Below are positions 26,537-34,959 of a stretch of 64,000 nt of DNA, one piece after another; the first letter of the stretch is position 1, and the number at the start of each line of letters is the position of its first letter. The position numbers and the translations under genes were made by a program. The DNA is taken from assembly GCF_042429765.1 (NCBI RefSeq), contig NZ_JBHLZU010000033.1, positions 186,001-250,000 on the forward strand. Direction: 5' to 3'. The DNA comes from Allokutzneria oryzae. GTDB taxonomy: Bacteria > Actinomycetota > Actinomycetes > Mycobacteriales > Pseudonocardiaceae. A model generated the notes under the pieces. It was not told the origin of the DNA, did not search any database, and was given only the letters and a program-made list of their open reading frames with translations.

Positions 26537-27148
26537 CTACGCCGGGCCCGATGTCCGTTCCGGCGCGCTGTAGAGCTCACGTTTGCTGATGTACTGGACG
26601 ACACCGTCGGGCACGAGGTACCAGACCGGCAGCCCTTCCCGGACCCGCTTGCGGCAGTTCGTGGAGGAGATGGCCATGGCGGGCACCTCCACCAGGCTGA
26701 CCGAGCCGCGGGGCAGGTGGTTGCCGTCCAGGCGGTAGCCCGGCCGGGTCACCCCGATGAAGTGGGCCAGCCGGAACAGCTCGTCGGCGCGGTGCCAGGA
26801 CAGGATCTGTTCCAGCGCGTCCGCCCCCGTGATGAAGAACAGTTGGTCATCAGGGTACTGGGTGCGCAGGTCAGTGAGCGTGTCGATGGTGTACGTCGTG
26901 CCGCTGCGGTCGATGTCGACCCGGCTCACCGAGAACCTGGGGTTCGACGCGGTGGCCACGACGGTCATCAGGTAGCGGTCCTCGGCGGGGCTGACCACCG
27001 TGTGGCACTTCTGCCACGGGTTGCCGGTCGGCACGAAGATGACCTCGTCGAGCTCGAAGCGCGCCTGCACCTCGCTCGCGGCGACGAGGTGCCCGTGGTG
27101 CACCGGATCGAACGTCCCGCCCATTACCCCAATTCGGCGCCTGGCCAT
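26537..27148 (-). CDS. nadD: Nicotinate-nucleotide adenylyltransferase
   Basis: 203-residue enzyme joining nicotinate mononucleotide and ATP to deamido-NAD, an essential step of NAD synthesis. Motifs: GVMGGTFDPVHHGHLVAA with the HxGH nucleotidyl-transfer signature, DDQLFFITGADALEQI, and ISSTNCRKRV (ISSTxxR). ATG 27148 is the canonical start two residues before the first strand; upstream frame is Arg-rich noise. It heads the nadD-rsfS-gpgP-octT-degV series. Confidence 0.97.
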   Translation of the reverse strand: MARRRIGVMGGTFDPVHHGHLVAASEVQARFELDEVIFVPTGNPWQKCHTVVSPAEDRYLMTVVATASNPRFSVSRVDIDRSGTTYTIDTLTDLRTQYPDDQLFFITGADALEQILSWHRADELFRLAHFIGVTRPGYRLDGNHLPRGSVSLVEVPAMAISSTNCRKRVREGLPVWYLVPDGVVQYISKRELYSAPERTSGPA

Positions 27149-27374
27149 GGCAGAGCAGCGTACGGGGCGGAGCCCGCGAACCGCGCGCGACCTGGTTCGG
27201 CGGGCCCCGCTCCGATCACCCTCCGGCTTGCTCGAAGGGGGCATTCGGGCGAGCCGGACGCGGGGCGGGAACCCGCGCACTCACTACGAGCGCCGCCGGA
27301 GGTGGTCCTGACAATGAGCTCGGTCACTCGTTCGGGCCTGCGTTGATCTTGCGTGCGTGGTGATACTCGCGACC

Positions 27375-28064
27375 ATGAGGACCTGGGAACCGATGCACGG
27401 TCGCCCCTACCGACCGACCGCCTATCACCCGTCCCGCATCCCTGCCGACGAGGCGATGAAGATCGCCGGACGGTTCCGCGAGCGCATGGACGAGCGCCGC
27501 ACCGTCAGGGCGTTCTCCTCCGATGAAGTTCCCGAACAGCTCGTACTGGACGCGATCTCCGTCGCGAACACCGCGCCGTCCGGGGCGCACCAGCAGCCGT
27601 GGACCTTCGTGCTCGTCCAAGACCCCGCAGTACGGCTCCAGATCCGCGAAGCCGCAGAGCACGAGGAGCGCATCTCCTACGACGGCAGGCTGGGTGAGGA
27701 GTGGTTGTCCGCACTGCGCCCGCTGGGCACCGACGAGCACAAGCCGCACCTCACGGACGCCCCGCACCTGCTCGTGGTTTTCGAGCAGCGGTACGGCATC
27801 CGTGAGGACGGCTCCACGTACAAGCACTACTACGTCGGCGAGTCCGTCGGGATCGCCGTCGGCATGCTGATCACCGCGTTGCACCTGTCGGGGCTCGCGG
27901 CGCTCACGCACACGCCGAGCCCGATGGGCTTCCTGCGCGAAGTGCTCAACCGCCCGCGCAACGAGAAGGCGTTCGCTGTCATCCCGATCGGCTACCCGGC
28001 GGAGGACGCCACGGTGCCCGACCTGGTCCGCAAACGGTTGGACCAGGTCGTCGTCCGCGTCTGA
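27375..28064 (+). CDS. Nitroreductase family flavoprotein, iodotyrosine deiodinase-like
   Basis: 229-residue FMN-dependent nitroreductase-fold protein. ERRTVRAFSSDEVPEQLV is the N-terminal FMN phosphate site, NTAPSGAHQQPWTFVLVQ the second FMN segment, and HYYVGESVGIAVGMLITALH with LTHTPSPMGFL and IPIGYPAEDATVP form the C-terminal half. This combination, especially APSGAHxxPW and THTPSPM, is that of the IYD-like (dehalogenase) branch. The substrate is unknown; reductive dehalogenation or nitro/quinone reduction are options. A GATACT -10-like box (27362-27367) is 7 nt before ATG 27375, suggesting a leaderless mRNA; GTG 27357 is the alternative start. Confidence 0.87.
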   Translation: MRTWEPMHGRPYRPTAYHPSRIPADEAMKIAGRFRERMDERRTVRAFSSDEVPEQLVLDAISVANTAPSGAHQQPWTFVLVQDPAVRLQIREAAEHEERISYDGRLGEEWLSALRPLGTDEHKPHLTDAPHLLVVFEQRYGIREDGSTYKHYYVGESVGIAVGMLITALHLSGLAALTHTPSPMGFLREVLNRPRNEKAFAVIPIGYPAEDATVPDLVRKRLDQVVVRV

Positions 28065-28065
28065 C

Positions 28066-28290
28066 CTACTCGGTCGGTGCCACGACCTCACCGGTGGAGG
28101 CGAGCTTCACCAGGATCGCCTCCACCGGACAGGACTCGGCGGCGTCGATCACCGCCTCGTCCGCGTCCACCTCGTCCTTGATGGGCTGGGCGTAGCCGTC
28201 CATCAGCTCGAAGTGCTCCGGAGCGGCACCGGCGCACATACCGGAGCCGATGCAGTTCTGGTCGACACTGACCAACCAACGATCACTCAT
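28066..28290 (-). CDS. Ferredoxin, probable [3Fe-4S] type, redox partner of adjacent P450
   Basis: 74-residue ferredoxin with three cysteines: C13 and C19 in CIGSGMCAGAAPEHF, and C54 in SCPVEAI. The position of the second [4Fe-4S] cysteine (residue 16) is serine, so a [3Fe-4S] cluster is predicted, as in other actinobacterial P450 ferredoxins. It lies 15 bp downstream of the P450 gene on the same strand and should donate electrons to it. No reductase gene is adjacent. Confidence 0.93.
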   Translation of the reverse strand: MSDRWLVSVDQNCIGSGMCAGAAPEHFELMDGYAQPIKDEVDADEAVIDAAESCPVEAILVKLASTGEVVAPTE

Positions 28291-28305
28291 GACACATTCC
28301 TACCC

Positions 28306-29517
28306 TCACCACGCGACCGGCAGGGCCTCCAGACCCCGGACGAGCATCCCGGTCCGCCACGGCAGCTCCTCGACCGGGACGGCGAAGCGCAGGCCGGGGA
28401 ACCTGGTGATCATCCCCTCCAGCGCGACCTGGAGCTCCAGCCTGGCCAGCTGCGCGCCGAGGCAGTGGTGCAGGCCGTGCCCGAAGGCCATGTGCGGGTT
28501 GTGCTGCCGGGTGAAGTCGATCTTGTCCGGCCGGTCGAAGACCGCGTCGTCCCGGTTGGCCGCGGCGATCTGGGCGAAGACCGACTCGCCCTTGCGCACG
28601 GTCACCCCGGCCAGCTCCACGTCCTCCAGCGCGATCCGGACGAAGCCGCCCGCGGCGCCCAGCGGGGTGTAGCGCAGCATCTCCTCCACCGCGGCGGGCA
28701 CCAGTGCCGGGTCGGCGACCAGCGCCTCGTACCGCTCCCGCTCGCTGAGCAGCAGGTAGGTGAAGTTCGTCAGCTGGTTGGCCGTGGTCTCGTGACCGGC
28801 GACGAGCAGGCCGATGCCGAGCCTGATCAGCTCCATCTCGGAGAGCCGGTCGTCGTTGTCCCTGGCCAGCACGAGCGCGCCGAGCAGGTCGTCGGTGGGC
28901 TCCGCGCGGCGCTGGGCGACAAGGCCCGCCATGTAGGCGAGGAACTTGTCGCGCGCCTCGGTGATCTGCTCCGGGGTGTACTTCGTGGTCGACATGGTGG
29001 CGTCGGAGAAGGAGCGGAACAGGTGCCGGTCCTCGTAGGGCACGCCGAGCATGTCGCAGATGACCGTCACCGGCAGCGGCAGCGCCAGGAAGTGCACCAG
29101 GTCGGCGGGGGCTCCGTGCTCGACCATCTCGGTGAGTGAGCTGTCCACCAGCTCGCGCAGGCGGGGGCGCATCTGCTCGACCCGTCGCGCGGTGAAGGCC
29201 TTGGCCACCAGGCGCCGCAGCCGGGTGTGCTCGGGCGCGTCCATGCCCAGGATGCCCTCGGGGTCCAGCGGGAGCGGGGTGCTGCGCGGCGTGTCCGCAC
29301 CGGTGGCAGCCGCGGTGCTGAACCTCGGGTCACCGAGCACGACCTTGGCGTCGGCGTAGCGGCTGACCAGCCAGGCCGTGCCCGTGCCGTAGGGCATGCG
29401 CACCCTGGTGATGGGCTCGTCGCGCCGCAGTCGCTCGTAGATCGGGTCGAGGTCGAGTGCCCTCGGCGGGCTGAACGGGTACATCGGCGCCGAGGTGGTG
29501 GGATCGACGGCGGTCAC
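28306..29517 (-). CDS. Cytochrome P450 monooxygenase
   Basis: 403-residue class I P450. I-helix LLVAGHETTANQL carries the acid-alcohol pair; the K-helix is AVEEMLRY (ExxR). The heme-binding loop is FGHGLHHCLGA with thiolate C352. No membrane anchor, so soluble as usual in bacteria. It is followed by its ferredoxin and preceded by a TetR gene, with a palindromic operator between TetR and P450. The substrate is unknown; secondary-metabolite or xenobiotic oxidation is plausible. Confidence 0.96.
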   Translation of the reverse strand: MTAVDPTTSAPMYPFSPPRALDLDPIYERLRRDEPITRVRMPYGTGTAWLVSRYADAKVVLGDPRFSTAAATGADTPRSTPLPLDPEGILGMDAPEHTRLRRLVAKAFTARRVEQMRPRLRELVDSSLTEMVEHGAPADLVHFLALPLPVTVICDMLGVPYEDRHLFRSFSDATMSTTKYTPEQITEARDKFLAYMAGLVAQRRAEPTDDLLGALVLARDNDDRLSEMELIRLGIGLLVAGHETTANQLTNFTYLLLSERERYEALVADPALVPAAVEEMLRYTPLGAAGGFVRIALEDVELAGVTVRKGESVFAQIAAANRDDAVFDRPDKIDFTRQHNPHMAFGHGLHHCLGAQLARLELQVALEGMITRFPGLRFAVPVEELPWRTGMLVRGLEALPVAW

Positions 29518-29541
29518 CGTGATCTCCCTTCGCCAAAGAAT

Positions 29542-29557
29542 GTAAGCAGTCGCTTAC
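29542..29557. promoter_or_regulatory. TetR-type operator upstream of P450-ferredoxin genes
   Basis: Perfect inverted repeat GTAAGCAGTCGCTTAC (6-bp arms, 4-bp spacer), 25 bp before the P450 start. The flanks (AAAGAA and TTTC) extend the symmetry. The TetR gene lies immediately upstream, making it the likely binding protein. Confidence 0.8.
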
Positions 29558-29586
29558 TTTCAAGCTACGAAGGAGACACGGAACCG

Positions 29587-30177
29587 TCAAGAACGCGAAC
29601 GGGTTGCGTCCGGTTCCTCCAGCAATGCGGAGATTCCTTGCCGCACATGGGAGATCACCCGCTCCGAGTCGGCGGCGAGCAGCACGTCCGACCCCAGCAC
29701 CGACCGGCAGAAACCGATCCCGACCAGCCACGCGAGGGCCAGCTCCGCGCGCAGCTCGGCGTCCGGACCGCTCGCCAGCTCGGCGAGCGAGCGCACGTAG
29801 GCGCGCCCCATCTCCTTGCGCAGCGCCGAGGACTCCGAGCCCAGGGCGGCGGAGCGCAGCATCGCCTGGATGGGGTGGTCAACGCCCTCCGGGGTGTCGG
29901 TGAGGAACACCTCCAGCAGGCGTCGCGGCAGCTCCGCGACCGGACCGGCGTTCAGCAGGTCCATCCCCCGGCTGGCCACGACGGCGTTGAAGAGCTCTTC
30001 CTTGGTGCCGAAGTAGCGGAACAGCAAGGCCTGGTTGACCCCCGCGCGCGCGGCGATGTCGCGCACCGTGGTGCGGTCGTAGCCACGCTCGGCGAAGAGC
30101 TCGCCTGCTGCCTTCAGCAGTGCGGCGCGGGTGGCCGCCGCGTCCCGACGACGTGGCTGGGCTGGGTTCTGCGGCAT
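29587..30177 (-). CDS. TetR family transcriptional regulator
   Basis: 196-residue TetR repressor. The N-terminal helix-turn-helix is AAGELFAERGYDRTTVRDIA followed by ARAGVNQALLFRYFGTKEEL (about residues 24-63). The C-terminal half is an all-helical ligand domain of the TetR type. The gene lies directly upstream of, and on the same strand as, the P450 and ferredoxin genes; the palindrome at 29542-29557 in the gap indicates local repression, relieved by an unknown ligand that could be the P450 substrate. Confidence 0.92.
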   Translation of the reverse strand: MPQNPAQPRRRDAAATRAALLKAAGELFAERGYDRTTVRDIAARAGVNQALLFRYFGTKEELFNAVVASRGMDLLNAGPVAELPRRLLEVFLTDTPEGVDHPIQAMLRSAALGSESSALRKEMGRAYVRSLAELASGPDAELRAELALAWLVGIGFCRSVLGSDVLLAADSERVISHVRQGISALLEEPDATRSRS

Positions 30178-30201
30178 CGGGACATTCTGCGCGAACCGCG
30201 G

Positions 30202-31494
30202 TCAGGCGGAAGGCCTGACGTGCCCGTCCCCCCAGACCACCCATTTGGTGGATGTCAGCTCGGGCAGCCCCATCGGCCCGCGCGCGTGCAGCTTCTGGGT
30301 GGAGATGCCGATCTCCGCGCCCATGCCGAACTCGCCGCCGTCGGTGAAGGAGGTGGCCGCGTTGACCATGACCGCGGCCGCGTCCACCCGTGCGGTGAAC
30401 TCCCGGGCGGCGCGCACGTCGGCGGTCACGATCGCCTCGGTGTGCCCGGAGCCGTGCGCCGCGATGTGCGCGACCGCGTCGGTGAGCGAGTCCACGACAC
30501 CCGCCGCGATGTCCAGCGACAGGAACTCCGTGTCCCAGTCCTCGTCCCGCACGGGCACCGTTGCGGTCCCCGCCAGCGCGGCGAAGCGGTCGTCGGCGTG
30601 CGTCGTCACACCGGCCGCGGCCAGCTCACGCGCGACCGCGGGCACGAAGCGCTCGGCGATGTCCTTGTGCACCAACAGGTTCTCCGCCGCGTTGCACACG
30701 CTGGGGCGGCGGGCCTTGGAGTTGAGCACGATCCGCACCGCCATGTCCAGGTCGGCCGAAGCGTCCACGTACACGTGGCAGTTGCCGACACCGGTCTCCA
30801 CCGTGGGCACCGTGGCGCCCTCGACGACCGCGTTGATCAGCCCGGCCCCGCCGCGCGGGATGACCAGGTCGACCAGGCCCCGTGCGGTGATCAGGTGGCG
30901 AACCGACGCGCGGTCGTGGCACGGCAGCAGCTGCACGGCGTCAGCGGGCAGGCCGACATCCGCGAGCGCGTCGCGGAGCACGGCGACCAGCGCGGTGTTG
31001 GAGCTCTCCGCGGAGGAGGACCCGCGCAGCAGCACCGCGTTGCCCGCCTTGAGGGTCAGCCCAGCGGCGTCCACAGTCACGTTCGGGCGGCCTTCGTAGA
31101 CCATGCCGACCACGCCCATCGGGACGCGGACCTGGCGCATCTCCAGGCCGTTCGGCTGGATGCCACCGCGCAGCACCTCACCGACCGGGTCCGGCAGCCC
31201 GGCGACCGTGCGCTGGGCGTCGGCGATCGCGGCAATCCGCGCCTCGGTCAGCGACAGCCGGTCGATCATCGCCTCGGCCAGCCCGGACTCGCGGCCCCTG
31301 CGCACGTCCTCCGCGTTGGCTTCGAGCACCTCTGGGGCGCGGCGGACCAGCGCGTCGGCGATGGCGTGCAGCGCGGCGTCCTTGACCTGCCGGGTGGCCA
31401 GGGCCAGCTCGGTCGCGGCGCGGCGGGCGCGCCGGGCGGCGTCGTGGACCTGGGCGCGCAGTTCATCGTCCACAGTGGACTCAAGCGTGGTCAC
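30202..31494 (-). CDS. proA: Gamma-glutamyl phosphate reductase
   Basis: 430-residue enzyme reducing gamma-glutamyl phosphate to glutamate semialdehyde with NADPH, the second step of proline synthesis. Aldehyde dehydrogenase-like fold: VPMGVVGMVYEGRPNVTVDA for NADPH, GLVDLVIPRGGAGLI, and catalytic Cys in PSVCNAAENLLVH; the C-terminus has GAEIGISTQKLHARGPMGL. GTG 31494 starts MTTLEST. It is separated from proB by the recQ and SDR-PPOX genes, which read the other way. Confidence 0.98.
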   Translation of the reverse strand: MTTLESTVDDELRAQVHDAARRARRAATELALATRQVKDAALHAIADALVRRAPEVLEANAEDVRRGRESGLAEAMIDRLSLTEARIAAIADAQRTVAGLPDPVGEVLRGGIQPNGLEMRQVRVPMGVVGMVYEGRPNVTVDAAGLTLKAGNAVLLRGSSSAESSNTALVAVLRDALADVGLPADAVQLLPCHDRASVRHLITARGLVDLVIPRGGAGLINAVVEGATVPTVETGVGNCHVYVDASADLDMAVRIVLNSKARRPSVCNAAENLLVHKDIAERFVPAVARELAAAGVTTHADDRFAALAGTATVPVRDEDWDTEFLSLDIAAGVVDSLTDAVAHIAAHGSGHTEAIVTADVRAAREFTARVDAAAVMVNAATSFTDGGEFGMGAEIGISTQKLHARGPMGLPELTSTKWVVWGDGHVRPSA

Positions 31495-31587
31495 GAGCCC
31501 AGCCTAGTCCGCTCGGGGCCGCACCCGATCCGGTTATCCCACAGCCCGGACGCCGGACTGTCGGGGGCATGGTGGACGCTAGGGCCC

Positions 31588-33690
31588 GTGGACGAACTTG
31601 CACTGCGGGAGATGGCCGAGGAGAAGCTGCGCTCGCTCGCGGGCGAGCACGCCAAGCTGCGCGAGGACCAGTGGACGGCGATCCGCGCCCTGGTCGTCGA
31701 CCGCAGCCGCGCCCTGGTGGTGCAGCGCACCGGCTGGGGCAAGTCGGCGGTGTACTTCGTCGCGACCGCGCTGCTGCGCGAGCTCGGCGAGGGACCGACG
31801 GTGATCGTCTCCCCGCTGCTGGCGTTGATGCGCAACCAGGTGGCCGCCGCCGAGCGCGCCGGGGTGCGCGCCGCCACGATCAACTCCGCCAACCAGGAGG
31901 AATGGGAGAGCGTCCAGGAGCAGGTCGCCATGGGCGAGCTGGACGTGCTGCTGGTCAGCCCTGAACGGTTGAACAACCCGGACTTCCGGGACAACGTGCT
32001 GCCCGAGCTGTCCGCGGACGCCGGGCTGATCGTGGTGGACGAGGCGCACTGCATCTCCGACTGGGGCCACGACTTCCGGCCGGACTACCGCCGCCTGCGC
32101 ACGCTGATCGCCGAGCTCCCGGAGGAGATCCCGGTGCTGGCGACCACGGCGACGGCCAACGACCGCGTGGTGCATGACGTCGCCGAGCAACTGGAGTTGG
32201 GCGAGCGCGAGGCACTCGTGCTCCGGGGTCCTCTCGACCGGGAGAGCCTGCGGTTGAGCGCCGTGCGGCTGCCCACGGCGCAGGCGCGCTTGGCGTGGCT
32301 GGCGAACAAGCTCACCGAGCTGCCCGGCTCGGGAATCATCTACACCCTCACCGTCGCCGCGGCCGACGACGTGGCGTCGTTCCTGCGCGACCGCGGCTTC
32401 GAGGTGGCCTCGTACTCCGGCAAGACCGAGACGGCCGAGCGGCAGCAGGCCGAGGAGGACCTGCTCAACAACAAGGTGAAGGCCCTGGTGGCCACCTCGG
32501 CGCTGGGCATGGGCTTCGACAAGCCCGACCTGGGATTCGTCGTGCACCTGGGCGCGCCGTCCTCGCCCATCGCCTACTACCAGCAGATCGGCCGTGCCGG
32601 TCGTGGCGTCCAGCGGGCCGAGGTGCTGCTGTTGCCCGGCCCGGAGGACAAGGACATCTGGGCGTACTTCGACTCACTTGCCTTCCCGTCGGAGAGCACT
32701 GTGCGGCTGCTGCTGTCCGTGCTCGCGGAGTCCGACGGCCCGATGTCCACCGCGGCCCTGGAACCGCGTGTCGAGCTGAGCCGCGGCCGCCTGGAGGCGG
32801 TGTTGAAGGTGCTCGACGTCGACGGCGCGGTGCACCGGGTGCGCGGCGGCTGGACCGCGACCGGCGAGGAGTGGACCTACGACGCCGACCGCTACGCGCG
32901 CGTGGCCAAGGCGCGGCAGGCGGAGCAGCAGGCGATGGTGGACTACCTCGCCACGAAGAGCTGCCGGATGGAGTTCCTGCTGCGCCAGCTCGACGACCCG
33001 CACGCCGCGCCGTGTGGCCGCTGCGACAACTGCACTGGCGAGCACATGTCCGCCGAGGTGCCCGGCGCCGCGGTGGCGGAGGTCGAGCAGCGGCTGATGC
33101 GGCCCGGCATCGACCTGACCACGCGCAAGCAGTGGCCGAGCGGGATGAGCGCGCTCGGCGTCGACCTGAGCGGCCGGATCCCGGCGACGGAGGCGGCGTC
33201 GGTGGGGCGCGCGTTGGGCAGGCTGACCGACATCGGCTGGGGCAACCGGCTCCGCCCGCTGTTCGCACCCGGCGCGCCCGACGCCGAGATCACCGACGAG
33301 CTCTTCCAGGCGTGCGTCCAGGTCCTCGCCGGGTGGGGCTGGGAGCGGCGGCCGGTCGGCGTCGCGGCGATCGACTCGCGGAAGCGCCCGCGCCTGGTGG
33401 CGAGCTTCGCGACCCGGATCGCCACGATCGGCAGGCTGCCGTTCCTGGGCCGGGTGTTGTCCACCGGCGAGGCCCCGGCGGCGGTGAACAGCGCGCAGCG
33501 GCTGGCCGGGTTGACCACCTCGCTGAGCCTGTCCCCGGAACTGGCCCAGAACCTGTCCACCGCGGACGGACCGGTGCTGCTGATCGACGACCGGGTGGAC
33601 ACCGGCTGGACCCTCACCGTCGCGGCCCGGATGCTGCGCCTCGCCGGAGCCCGGGAGGTGCTGCCCTTCGTCCTGGCCTCGACCACATAG
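31588..33690 (+). CDS. RecQ family DNA helicase fused to a phosphoribosyltransferase-like domain
   Basis: 700-residue fusion. Helicase part (about 1-340): Walker A in RTGWGKSAVYF, DEAH box VVDEAHCISDWGHDF, TTATAN, and motif VI QQIGRAGRG. The RecQ zinc site is exact: C-x16-C-x2-C-x2-C ending CGRCDNC (about residues 455-480). Instead of an HRDC domain, the last 150 residues resemble a ComF-like PRTase: RPVGVAAIDSRKRP, and LLIDDRVDTGWTLTVAARML in place of the PRPP loop DDVxTTG. Such RecQ-PRTase fusions occur in actinobacteria to my knowledge. GTG 31588 is the first sensible start; it diverges from proA. Confidence 0.92.
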   Translation: MDELALREMAEEKLRSLAGEHAKLREDQWTAIRALVVDRSRALVVQRTGWGKSAVYFVATALLRELGEGPTVIVSPLLALMRNQVAAAERAGVRAATINSANQEEWESVQEQVAMGELDVLLVSPERLNNPDFRDNVLPELSADAGLIVVDEAHCISDWGHDFRPDYRRLRTLIAELPEEIPVLATTATANDRVVHDVAEQLELGEREALVLRGPLDRESLRLSAVRLPTAQARLAWLANKLTELPGSGIIYTLTVAAADDVASFLRDRGFEVASYSGKTETAERQQAEEDLLNNKVKALVATSALGMGFDKPDLGFVVHLGAPSSPIAYYQQIGRAGRGVQRAEVLLLPGPEDKDIWAYFDSLAFPSESTVRLLLSVLAESDGPMSTAALEPRVELSRGRLEAVLKVLDVDGAVHRVRGGWTATGEEWTYDADRYARVAKARQAEQQAMVDYLATKSCRMEFLLRQLDDPHAAPCGRCDNCTGEHMSAEVPGAAVAEVEQRLMRPGIDLTTRKQWPSGMSALGVDLSGRIPATEAASVGRALGRLTDIGWGNRLRPLFAPGAPDAEITDELFQACVQVLAGWGWERRPVGVAAIDSRKRPRLVASFATRIATIGRLPFLGRVLSTGEAPAAVNSAQRLAGLTTSLSLSPELAQNLSTADGPVLLIDDRVDTGWTLTVAARMLRLAGAREVLPFVLASTT

Positions 33691-33694
33691 CAAT

Positions 33695-33765
33695 CTGAAC
33701 CCACGAGTTCACTCTCATGGTTGTCTCAGTACACATGAGCCCATTAGCTTGAACCAATGGGTTCA
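33695..33765 (+). promoter_or_regulatory. Promoter and paired palindromes of SDR-PPOX gene (leaderless)
   Basis: Inverted repeats TGAAC-N7-GTTCA (33695-33711) and TGAACC-AATG-GGTTCA (33750-33765) share half-sites; the second contains the ATG at 33757. Between them TTGTCT (33721-33726), a 17-bp spacer and TTAGCT (33744-33749) form a promoter that would start transcription at the ATG. CTCATG/CATGAG (33714-33719, 33734-33739) is a third inverted repeat over the promoter. Confidence 0.65.
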
Positions 33766-34959
33766 GTTTTCGTTATCACCGGTGGCACCGACGGCATCGG
33801 CAAGGCACTCGCGCTCGCCTACCGGCAACGCGGGCACGAGGTGGTCGTCATCGGCCGCGACCCGGCGAAGGCCCCGGAGGCCGTGCACTTCATCCAGGCC
33901 GACCTGAGCCTGGTGCGTGAGACCAGGGCGGCGATCGCCGAACTGCGCTCCCGGTACGCCAAGATCGACGCGGTGGTGTTGTGCGCCAGGCACTTCCAGT
34001 CCGAGCGGCAGGTCACCGCCGAGGGTTTCGAGCACAACTTCGCGCTCTACTACCTCAGCCGCTTCCTGTTCAGCTACGAGCTGGCCGACCTGCTGCACGC
34101 AGCCGACAACCCGGTGATCCTCAACGTCGCGGGGCCCGGCCCCAACCCGGCGACGGTGCACTGGGACGACTTCGGCCTGGCATCCGGCTACGACGGCGTC
34201 GAGGCGATGTTCCAGGGCGGCCTGCTCAACGACCTGCTCGGCGAGGGCTTCGCGCGGAACCGCCCGTCGGAGAAGATCCGTTACGTGCTGGCGAATCCCG
34301 GGACGGTGAGCACCGGCTTCTCGGGCACCTACGACCCGGCCACGGCCGCGCTGATCGAGGCCACCCGCGCGTCGGCGAAGCCGGTCGAAGAGGCCGTCCG
34401 GCCGCTCATGGCGCTACTGGACTCACCACCGGACACCCCGCTGAGCGCGTTCATCCAGGGGACGCCGTTCGACCTCACCCCGGATCCCGCCGCGGCCAGG
34501 CGACTGGACGCGCGGACGCGCGATCTGCTGGGAATGCCGGTGCTGCGCGGGGTGTCGGCGATGAACCTCCGCGACCTGCTGGACTCCAAGGTCTTCGCGG
34601 TGATCGGGACGATCCAGCCCGGCGGCGAGCCGCACCAGTCGGTGGTGTGGGTGAAGCGCGACGGCGACGACGTGCTGTTCATGATCGCGGTGGGCAGCCG
34701 CAAGGAACGCAACCTCCGGCGCGACCCGCGAGTGAACGTGCTGGTGAGCCCGGCCGACGCACCGCACACCTACGCCTCGATCCAGGGCACGGCGACGATG
34801 ACCACGGACGGCACGCACGACCTGCGCGAAGAGCTGACGATGAAGTACATCGGCACCTCCTACGCACAGCACATCAAGCAGACCCCGGAGGCGGACCACA
34901 GCGACACCACGGTCACCACCGTCCGCGTAACCCCTCAGCGGATCACCGGTCGTCTCTAG
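33757..34959 (+). CDS. Fusion of short-chain dehydrogenase and PPOX-class flavin/F420 oxidoreductase
   Basis: 400 residues in two domains. Residues 1-260: an SDR Rossmann domain with ITGGTDGIGKALALAYRQRG, but the usual YxxxK catalytic pair is not obvious, so activity is uncertain. Residues 265-400: a split-barrel PPOX domain (MNLRDLLDSKVFAVIGTIQP, GSRKERNLRRDPRVNVLVS), typical of F420- or FMN-dependent oxidoreductases. A frameless join indicates a true fusion. The mRNA seems leaderless, with operators over promoter and start. The stop overlaps the convergent proB stop (CTAG shared at 34956-34959). Confidence 0.85.
   Translation: MGSVFVITGGTDGIGKALALAYRQRGHEVVVIGRDPAKAPEAVHFIQADLSLVRETRAAIAELRSRYAKIDAVVLCARHFQSERQVTAEGFEHNFALYYLSRFLFSYELADLLHAADNPVILNVAGPGPNPATVHWDDFGLASGYDGVEAMFQGGLLNDLLGEGFARNRPSEKIRYVLANPGTVSTGFSGTYDPATAALIEATRASAKPVEEAVRPLMALLDSPPDTPLSAFIQGTPFDLTPDPAAARRLDARTRDLLGMPVLRGVSAMNLRDLLDSKVFAVIGTIQPGGEPHQSVVWVKRDGDDVLFMIAVGSRKERNLRRDPRVNVLVSPADAPHTYASIQGTATMTTDGTHDLREELTMKYIGTSYAQHIKQTPEADHSDTTVTTVRVTPQRITGRL

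Noticed and set aside
29227..31587. Forward extension of the recQ frame by 787 codons
   Set aside because: Antisense to P450, TetR and proA; composition is not protein-like, and the helicase begins normally at 31588.
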